A stretch of DNA of 26,952 nucleotides from Nocardioides sp. (lineage in GTDB: Bacteria; Actinomycetota; Actinomycetes; Propionibacteriales; Nocardioidaceae), in contig JACJWV010000028.1 in assembly GCA_020636915.1 (NCBI GenBank), positions 1 through 26,952 on the forward strand. Reading direction: 5' to 3'. Of the stretch, positions 22,629 through 26,952 are shown piece after piece. A program made the position numbers and the translations under genes. The notes beneath the pieces are model-generated. The model searched no databases. It was given only the letters and a program-made list of their open reading frames with translations, and was not told the DNA's origin. How positions within the stretch are numbered: the stretch's first letter is position 1; each line of letters begins with the position of its first letter.

Positions 22629-23834
22629 TCACCGACCTCCGGGTCCGGGATCGGGCAGCGTCGGCATCTCGAGCCCGGTGTGCCGGCCCACGAGCGCGGC
22701 GCGGGTCAGGGCCCGCGAGCCGAACCGGTCGCGGACCCGGTCCAGCGCGGCGTCCAGGCCGTTCTCGTGGACGACGTCGGGGAACAGCGGCAGCTCCAGC
22801 TGCCGGGACCGGCCGTCGGTCAGCCCGGAGATGGTGATCCCGAGCAGGGTGCAGCCCCGCTCCTCGATCAGCGTCCAGCTCTCCGCGAGCAGTCGGCGTC
22901 CGGTCTCCAGCCAGGTCGCCGTGGTGGCGGTCGAGGAGCGCAGGGTGGCCGACCGGGTCGCCCGGGTGAAGTCGTCGAAGCGCAGCCGGAGCGTGAAGGT
23001 CTGGCCGATCCGCTCGCCGGCGCGCAGCCGTCGCGCGACCCGGTCGACCAGGCCCGCGAGCAGGGCCTCGAGCTCCTCACGCGACTTGGGCCGCCCCGGC
23101 CGGCCCATCGCGCACTGCGACCCGATCGACCGACGGCGGCGTCCCACCTCGACGGGCCGCGGGTCCATCAGGTTGGCGAGCGCCCACAGGTGCCGGCTCG
23201 CCGCCTTGCCCACCGTGGCGCTGAGCTCGACCTCCTCCCGACGAGCCAGCTCGCCGATCGTCCGGATGCCCTCCGCGTGGAGCTTCGCCGCGGTGATCGC
23301 GCCCACCCCCCAGAGCCGCTCGACCGGCAGCGGGTGCAGGAACTCCTCCTCGTCGTCGGCGGCCACGCTCAGCATCCCGTCGGGCTTGCTGACCGCGCTG
23401 GCGACCTTGGCGAGGTACTTCGTCCGGGCGATCCCGACCGAGATCGGCAGGCCGACCTCCTCGCGCACCCGGTGGCGCAGCCCGATCGCGATCCCCTCGG
23501 GCTCCCCCACCAGCCGACGCAGCCCACCGACGTCGAGGAACGCTTCGTCGATCGAGATCCCCTCCACCAGCGGCGTGGTGTCCTCGAAGATCGCGAACAC
23601 CTGTCGGCTCGCCTCGACGTAGGCCGAGAACCGCGGCGGCACCACCAGCGCGTCGGGGCACAACCGCGCGGCCTGCCGCCCGCCCATCGCCGAGCGGACG
23701 CCGTACGCCTTGGCCTCGTAGCTGGCCGCAAGGACCACGCCCGCCCCGACGATCACGGGACGCCCGCGCAGCCGCGGGTCGTCTCGCTGCTCGACCGAGG
23801 CGTAGAACGAGTCGAGGTCGGCGTGCAGGATCAC
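22629..23834 (-). CDS. dinB: DNA polymerase IV (Y-family, translesion)
   Basis: A 401-residue Y-family polymerase if started at GTG 23834. Catalytic residues are visible as Asp6 (LHADLDSFYASVEQ) and Asp96-Glu97 (SIDEAFLDVGG); SYEAKAYGVRSAM and GIARTKYLAKVASAVSKPDGM are the other family blocks. A beta-clamp-binding peptide QLELPLF lies at 345-351. It copies past damaged bases in the SOS response. The frame also contains ATG 23870, but that start would place the LexA box inside the coding region; GTG 23834 has a -10 (GACAAT) six bases upstream that overlaps the LexA box, so I prefer it. The choice affects only 12 residues that are not part of the conserved core. Confidence 0.93.
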   Translation of the reverse strand: MILHADLDSFYASVEQRDDPRLRGRPVIVGAGVVLAASYEAKAYGVRSAMGGRQAARLCPDALVVPPRFSAYVEASRQVFAIFEDTTPLVEGISIDEAFLDVGGLRRLVGEPEGIAIGLRHRVREEVGLPISVGIARTKYLAKVASAVSKPDGMLSVAADDEEEFLHPLPVERLWGVGAITAAKLHAEGIRTIGELARREEVELSATVGKAASRHLWALANLMDPRPVEVGRRRRSIGSQCAMGRPGRPKSREELEALLAGLVDRVARRLRAGERIGQTFTLRLRFDDFTRATRSATLRSSTATTATWLETGRRLLAESWTLIEERGCTLLGITISGLTDGRSRQLELPLFPDVVHENGLDAALDRVRDRFGSRALTRAALVGRHTGLEMPTLPDPGPGGR

Positions 23835-23840
23835 CCGGCC

Positions 23841-23860
23841 ATTGTCGAACACATGTTCGA
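23841..23860 (-). promoter_or_regulatory. LexA (SOS) box overlapping the dinB -10
   Basis: TCGAAC-ACAT-GTTCGA at 23845-23860 is a perfect match to the actinobacterial LexA box TCGAAC-N4-GTTCGA. On the minus strand GACAAT (23846-23841) follows with partial overlap and serves as the likely -10, six bases before GTG 23834. LexA bound here would block the polymerase directly. Confidence 0.85.
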
Positions 23861-23896
23861 TATCGGGCAAGGGGTGCCGGCGGCCGCGCGAGGCGG

Positions 23897-24436
23897 TCAG
23901 CCGGCGGCGTGCGGCGTGCTCGGAGCGCGACCGCGCGGGTTTGCTCGGCTCAGCACGCCGGCGCCGCGGATCACCTCGAAGACCAGCTGCGTCTCGGTGT
24001 GCCGGACGGCCGGGTGCACGGTCACGTGCTCGAGCACCAGGTCGCGCAGGGCGGCCGCGGACTCGACCGCCACGTGGATCAGGTAGTCGTCCTCGCCCCC
24101 CACGTGGAAGATCGCGAGCGCGCCCGGGACCTCCCGCAGGATCGCGTGGAAGCTCTGCACCTGGTCGCGGTTGTGGCTGCCGAGCCGCACCCGGATGACC
24201 GCCTGCAGCGGCAGGCCGAGCGCGGCCGGGTCCACGTCCGCGCGGAACCGGGTGATCACGCCGGACTCCCGCAGCGCCCGCAGGCGCCCGGTGCAGGTCG
24301 ACTCCGCGATGCCCACCCGCGCCGCGAGGGCAGCGTTGGTGAGCCGGCCGTTCTCCTCGAGCTCGGCGAGGATGGCGAGGTCGGTGGCGTCCAGGGCGGG
24401 TGGGCGAACCTTCTGCGGGACAGGGGCCGGTGGCAT
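23897..24436 (-). CDS. Lrp/AsnC-family transcriptional regulator
   Basis: A 179-residue regulator. The N-terminal winged helix covers about 14-62 (LDATDLAILAELEENGRLTNAALAARVGIAESTCTGRLRAL), and the RAM ligand-binding domain about 75-160 (HVGGEDDYLIHVAVESAAALRDLVLEHV). Lrp proteins sense amino acids and usually regulate a neighbouring gene. This one is divergent from a methionine/cystathionine gamma-lyase-like gene, as MdeR is to methionine gamma-lyase in Pseudomonas putida, so a sulfur amino acid is a plausible ligand. A C-terminal tail of about 20 residues is not part of the domain. The gene lies directly upstream of dinB on the same strand. Confidence 0.92.
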   Translation of the reverse strand: MPPAPVPQKVRPPALDATDLAILAELEENGRLTNAALAARVGIAESTCTGRLRALRESGVITRFRADVDPAALGLPLQAVIRVRLGSHNRDQVQSFHAILREVPGALAIFHVGGEDDYLIHVAVESAAALRDLVLEHVTVHPAVRHTETQLVFEVIRGAGVLSRANPRGRAPSTPHAAG

Positions 24437-24531
24437 GCCCCCATGATGCAGGAAACTGCCGATATCAGGACGTCGATGACTGATTCTTCGGAAGATATTG
24501 CCGATCGTCGCGGAACGTCCGACGCTGGAGT
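24437..24531. promoter_or_regulatory. Divergent control region of the Lrp and PLP-lyase genes
   Basis: A relatively AT-rich 95-base gap. TCTTC-G-GAAGA at 24485-24495 is a perfect short dyad; GATATT at 24494-24499 is a candidate -10 for the lyase gene; GCCGAT occurs at both ends of the central part. The dyad sits just before the candidate -10, so it could be an Lrp contact point. GGAG lies directly before ATG 24532. Confidence 0.45.
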
Positions 24532-25725
24532 ATGACCACCTTCGCGTCCCAGCCCGCCCCGACCCGGGCGCTGGCTCTCGACTCCCTCGCCGTGCACGCG
24601 GGCCGCGACGACCTCGCGACGCTGGGCGTGCACGCGCTGCCGATCGATCTGTCCTCCACCAACCCGCTCCCCGGCGTCGAGGCCGGCGGCCTGTCGTACG
24701 AGTCGATGGCCACCGGCGGCCACCCCACCGAGGGAGGCAACGTCTACGCCCGGCTGTGGAACCCGACCGTCGCCCGTTTCGAGGCCGGCCTGGCCGTCCT
24801 CGAGCACGCCGAGGACGCGGTCGCGTTCGCCTCGGGCATGGCAGCGATCACCGCCACCATCGTCGCCGCACGCACCGAGCACGGTGGCAGCCACGTGGTG
24901 GCGGTCCGCCCGCTGTACGGCGGCACCGACCACCTGCTCGCCTCCGGCTTGCTGGGCGTCGAGACGACGTTCTGCACGTCGGCGCAGGTCGCGGAGTCCG
25001 TGCGCCCCGACACCTGCCTCGTCCTCCTCGAGACCCCGGGCAACCCGACCCTCGAGCTCGTCGACATCGCCGCCGTCGTGGCGGCCGCGGGCGGTCGGCC
25101 CGTCGTGGTCGACAACACCTTCGCGACACCGGTGCTGCAGAACCCGCTGGCCCACGGGGCGACGATGGCCCTGCACAGCGCCACCAAGTACCTCGGCGGC
25201 CACGGCGACGCGGTCGGCGGGGTGGTCGCGACCGACGAGACCTGGGCCGCCGCGCTGCGGCGGGTCCGCGCGGTCACCGGCGGCATCCTGCACCCGCTCG
25301 GGGCTTACCTGCTGCACCGCGGCCTGGCCACCCTGCCGCTGCGGGTGCGGGCGCAGCAGGCCAGCGCCGAGAAGGTGGCGGGCTGGCTCACGAGCCATCC
25401 CGCCGTCACCGCCGTGCACTACCCGGGCCTCCCCGAGGCCGACCCGGCGGGCCTGGTCGGCCGCCAGATGCGAGGCCCCGGCGCCATGCTCGCGTTCCGG
25501 CTCGCGGGCGGCTTCGAGCAGGCGGCCCGGGTCGCCGAGCGGCTGCAGCTGTTCACCCACGCGGTGTCGCTCGGCGGCGTCGACTCGCTCGTGCAGCATC
25601 CGGCCGCCCTCACCCATCGACCCGTCGCACCCGAGGCCCGTCCGAGCGCGGACCTGCTGCGGCTCTCGATCGGCCTGGAGGACGCCGAGGACCTGCAGGA
25701 CGACCTGGCGCGCGCCCTGACCTGA
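24532..25725 (+). CDS. Cys/Met-metabolism PLP-dependent gamma-lyase or synthase
   Basis: A 397-residue fold-type I PLP enzyme. The cofactor lysine is Lys219 in HSATKYLGGHGD; VVDNTFATPVLQNPLAHGA supplies the PLP aspartate, and GNVYARLWNPTV and FTHAVSLGGVDSLVQHPA are family blocks. The tail GLEDAEDLQDDLARAL is typical of cystathionine and methionine gamma-lyases. The active-site motif reads Tyr129-Gly-Gly-Thr; in true methionine gamma-lyase it is Y-G-C-T with an important cysteine, so this enzyme is more probably a cystathionine gamma-lyase or a broad sulfur-amino-acid lyase. Divergent placement from an Lrp regulator suggests amino-acid-induced catabolism. ATG 24532 is preceded by GGAG. Confidence 0.9.
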   Translation: MTTFASQPAPTRALALDSLAVHAGRDDLATLGVHALPIDLSSTNPLPGVEAGGLSYESMATGGHPTEGGNVYARLWNPTVARFEAGLAVLEHAEDAVAFASGMAAITATIVAARTEHGGSHVVAVRPLYGGTDHLLASGLLGVETTFCTSAQVAESVRPDTCLVLLETPGNPTLELVDIAAVVAAAGGRPVVVDNTFATPVLQNPLAHGATMALHSATKYLGGHGDAVGGVVATDETWAAALRRVRAVTGGILHPLGAYLLHRGLATLPLRVRAQQASAEKVAGWLTSHPAVTAVHYPGLPEADPAGLVGRQMRGPGAMLAFRLAGGFEQAARVAERLQLFTHAVSLGGVDSLVQHPAALTHRPVAPEARPSADLLRLSIGLEDAEDLQDDLARALT

Positions 25726-25739
25726 TCGGCGCCCGCGCC

Positions 25740-25783
25740 GAGGCCGTGCCGAGGCCGTGCCGAGGCCGTGTCGAGGCCGTGTC
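25740..25783. repeat. Four 11-bp tandem repeats
   Basis: GAGGCCGTGCC occurs at 25740-25750 and 25751-25761, and GAGGCCGTGTC at 25762-25772 and 25773-25783. The period is close to one helical turn. It starts 14 bases after the lyase stop and lies upstream of the promoter of the next gene, so it is non-coding on the plus strand. Confidence 0.75.
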
Positions 25784-25787
25784 GGCT

Positions 25788-25847
25788 TTTCCGGCAAGGT
25801 TTCCCGGCTGGTCGGGGCTCCCCAGGAGAACCCGGACGCGCTAGCGT
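25788..25847 (+). promoter_or_regulatory. Promoter region of the small barrel-protein gene
   Basis: TAGCGT at 25842-25847 is a candidate -10, identical to that of promoters A and B; the start codon is 63 bases further on. Upstream, TTTCCGGCAAGG (25788-25799) and TTTCCCGGCTGG (25800-25811) form a 12-bp direct repeat. No clear -35 is seen. Confidence 0.4.
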
Positions 25848-25910
25848 CGATCGGCGAGCCCGCGGGGCGCGCGTCCCGGTCTCGGCGCGGGCGTGGCCCT
25901 GGGAGGGCTC

Positions 25911-26201
25911 ATGTCGGACATCCTCCTGCTCGAGTTCCGCGGCGTCGGAGCCGACGACTACCAGCGGGTCAACGCCATCCTCGGCGTGGACATGGCGGCG
26001 GGGACCGGGATGCCGCCGGGGCTCGCGGTGCACACCGGTGCCGCGTCTGCGGACGGCCTGGTCGTCCTCGAGGTCTGGGACTCCCAGGAGGACGCGGGGC
26101 GCTTCTTCGAGTCGCGGCTCGGAGCGGCCCTCGACCAGGCCGGTGTCCCCGCGCCGGCCCGGATGGAGTGGATGACGCTCGAGGGCAGCTTCGTCCGCTA
26201 G
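25911..26201 (+). CDS. Small dimeric alpha-beta barrel protein (monooxygenase-like fold)
   Basis: A 96-residue protein. The order of segments is strand (SDILLLEFRG), helix (DDYQRVNAILG), strand (GLAVHTGAAS), strand (GLVVLEVWDSQEDAGRFFESRL) and helix, ending in a final strand. This fits the ferredoxin-like dimeric barrel of the antibiotic-biosynthesis-monooxygenase group, where VxExW is common. No catalytic residues can be named, so activity is unknown; stand-alone members may be ligand-binding or protective proteins. ATG 25911 is chosen over the upstream GTG 25893 because GGGAGG lies about 5-9 bases before it. Confidence 0.7.
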   Translation: MSDILLLEFRGVGADDYQRVNAILGVDMAAGTGMPPGLAVHTGAASADGLVVLEVWDSQEDAGRFFESRLGAALDQAGVPAPARMEWMTLEGSFVR

Positions 26202-26217
26202 CTAGCCGGCGCCGGGT

Positions 26218-26245
26218 CCGTCCTCCCCGGTCACGGGGAGGACGG
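26218..26245. terminator. Strong bidirectional stem-loop
   Basis: CCGTCCTCCCC (26218-26228) pairs exactly with GGGGAGGACGG (26235-26245); one more G-C pair closes a GTCA loop. It lies between the convergent barrel-protein and GrpB genes and contains the GrpB stop codon (26231-26233). Confidence 0.75.
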
Positions 26246-26779
26246 GTCGTTGAGGCGGAGGATCTGGCGTCGCTCGTCGGCGGTCAGGTCCGCCTCGGCG
26301 AGGACCTTCTGCAGCACGTCGGACTTCCGTGCGATGTAGGTGTCGATGTCCATCTCCGGGTCAGCCGCGAGGGCGAGCTTCACGGCGCCGTACTCGTCCC
26401 GGAGGTCCGGCCGCGCCCGCAGGACGTCGCGCACCGCCAGGTGGTTGCGGACGTGCAGGGTCCCGCGTCGGCAGACGTAGACGTGCCGTCGCGGGTCGTC
26501 GTCCGGAGCCGCGAACGCCTCGCGGTCCGTCACCCCGAGGTCTCCCCGGTGCACGTAGCCCAGGCTCTCGAGCGCCGCGACAGCAGCGGTCATCTGCTCG
26601 CCGTCGACGAGCACGTCGATGTCGAGGATGGGCTTCGCCGCGAGCCCCGGCACCGCGGTCGAGCCCACGTGCTCGACCTGCGCCGACGGCACTCCCTGGA
26701 GGCCGACGCGGAGGTCTGCTGCGACGCGCTCGAACCCGGCCGCCCACGCGGGCGAGTACGGCACGACCTCGACTGGCAC
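26231..26779 (-). CDS. GrpB-family (UPF0157) nucleotidyltransferase-fold protein
   Basis: A 182-residue protein from GTG 26779. The GrpB signature is clear: VPYSPAWAAGFERVAADL, then VEHVGSTAVPGLAAKPILDIDVLV, where GST and the DID acidic pair form the nucleotidyltransferase-like active site, and later LHVRNHLAVRDVLRARPDLRDEYGAVK. Members are found alone or fused to CoaE and GNAT domains; their substrate is uncertain. A second GTG at 26788 would add three residues. I prefer 26779 because TACGGT lies seven bases upstream as a leaderless -10, and because the shorter N-terminus (VPVEVVPYSP) matches the usual family opening. Confidence 0.85.
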   Translation of the reverse strand: MPVEVVPYSPAWAAGFERVAADLRVGLQGVPSAQVEHVGSTAVPGLAAKPILDIDVLVDGEQMTAAVAALESLGYVHRGDLGVTDREAFAAPDDDPRRHVYVCRRGTLHVRNHLAVRDVLRARPDLRDEYGAVKLALAADPEMDIDTYIARKSDVLQKVLAEADLTADERRQILRLNDPSSP

Positions 26780-26786
26780 GGTCCGC

Positions 26787-26792
26787 ACCGTA
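26787..26792 (-). promoter_or_regulatory. -10 element of a leaderless GrpB transcript
   Basis: On the minus strand TACGGT is followed by seven bases and GTG 26779. It overlaps the alternative GTG at 26788, which argues against that start. Confidence 0.4.
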
Positions 26793-26952
26793 CGCCAACC
26801 GGCGTCCGGGCCCGCCCGGGCCGGCGCTGCCCGGGTCGGCTCTGGTGGTCGAGCTCGTCGAGACCGTCGTGGTGTCGGCTGGGCGGTGACTGCCCGCGGG
26901 CTGCGGGTCTGTCTCGGGTGACGACCGACAGCCGGCTACGGGAGAGGTGCGC
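26793..26952. other. Gene-free right end of window
   Basis: About 160 bases upstream of the GrpB gene. Short open frames here have no recognisable product. Apart from the possible repeat at 26842-26865 I see nothing; a rightward gene may begin beyond the edge. Confidence 0.5.
26842..26865. repeat. Possible dispersed intergenic repeat
   Basis: The stretch holds GGTGGTCGAGCTCGTCGAG, ending AGACC. From memory, sequences of the form GGTGGT(C/T)GAG..CGTCGA(G/A)ACC are scattered between genes in several actinobacterial genomes. Only one copy lies in this window, so this is recognition, not proof. Confidence 0.3.

Noticed and set aside
25740..25783. CRISPR-like array
   Set aside because: Units are 11 bp with no spacers; it is a simple tandem repeat.

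Overview
The window is about 27 kb of very GC-rich DNA with the density and style of a high-GC actinobacterium. Genes often start with GTG, stop and start codons overlap by 4 bp (ATGA/GTGA), and several genes look leaderless. A LexA box of the actinobacterial type and a mycobacterial-type SigK locus point the same way. Nocardioides or a relative in the Propionibacteriales is my best guess. That is inference from gene style and content, not a database result.

Region 1 (1-7647) is a SigK module: a fasciclin (MPT70/MPT83-like) lipoprotein, the ECF sigma factor SigK, its membrane anti-sigma factor RskA, then a tightly coupled lipid-modifying run. The run holds an FAD amine-oxidase-like protein fused to DUF1365, two cyclopropane-synthase-type methyltransferases and a DUF1295 membrane reductase. 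The gene content matches the Mycobacterium tuberculosis sigK locus (Rv0444c-Rv0449c), but the order differs, a second methyltransferase is present, and a fasciclin target gene sits directly upstream behind a SigK-like promoter. The fusion joint is a 78-80 bp imperfect palindrome.

Region 2 (7648-11856) holds two secreted proteins of a small family I do not recognise, sharing the motif C[HQ]xGxCxxG[HQ]W. Each is divergent from an enzyme gene (an isoaspartyl-methyltransferase-like protein and a tyrosine phosphatase). Both secreted-protein genes have almost the same promoter: two GGCCAT repeats 16 bp apart, a conserved CCCCAGGT and a TAGCGT -10. The phosphatase gene overlaps a GT39-type membrane glycosyltransferase.

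Region 3 (11844-18106) is an aromatic-ring catabolic operon under a divergent TetR regulator: extradiol dioxygenase, fumarylacetoacetase-fold hydrolase, acyl-CoA ligase and MhpA-type FAD hydroxylase. Every junction is an ATGA overlap, and a perfect 17-bp dyad lies between operon and regulator.

Region 4 (18107-26952) is mixed housekeeping and accessory content: a 2TM protein, an MMPL transporter, a kinase-less KdpD-like sensor fragment, a YihY/BrkB membrane protein, DNA polymerase IV behind a LexA box, an Lrp/AsnC regulator divergent from a gamma-family PLP lyase, a small barrel protein behind an 11-bp tandem repeat, and a GrpB-family protein. Convergent gene pairs are separated by stem-loops that often contain the stop codons. 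I saw no tRNA, rRNA, CRISPR array, transposase or phage gene, and no gene-free stretch above 300 bases.
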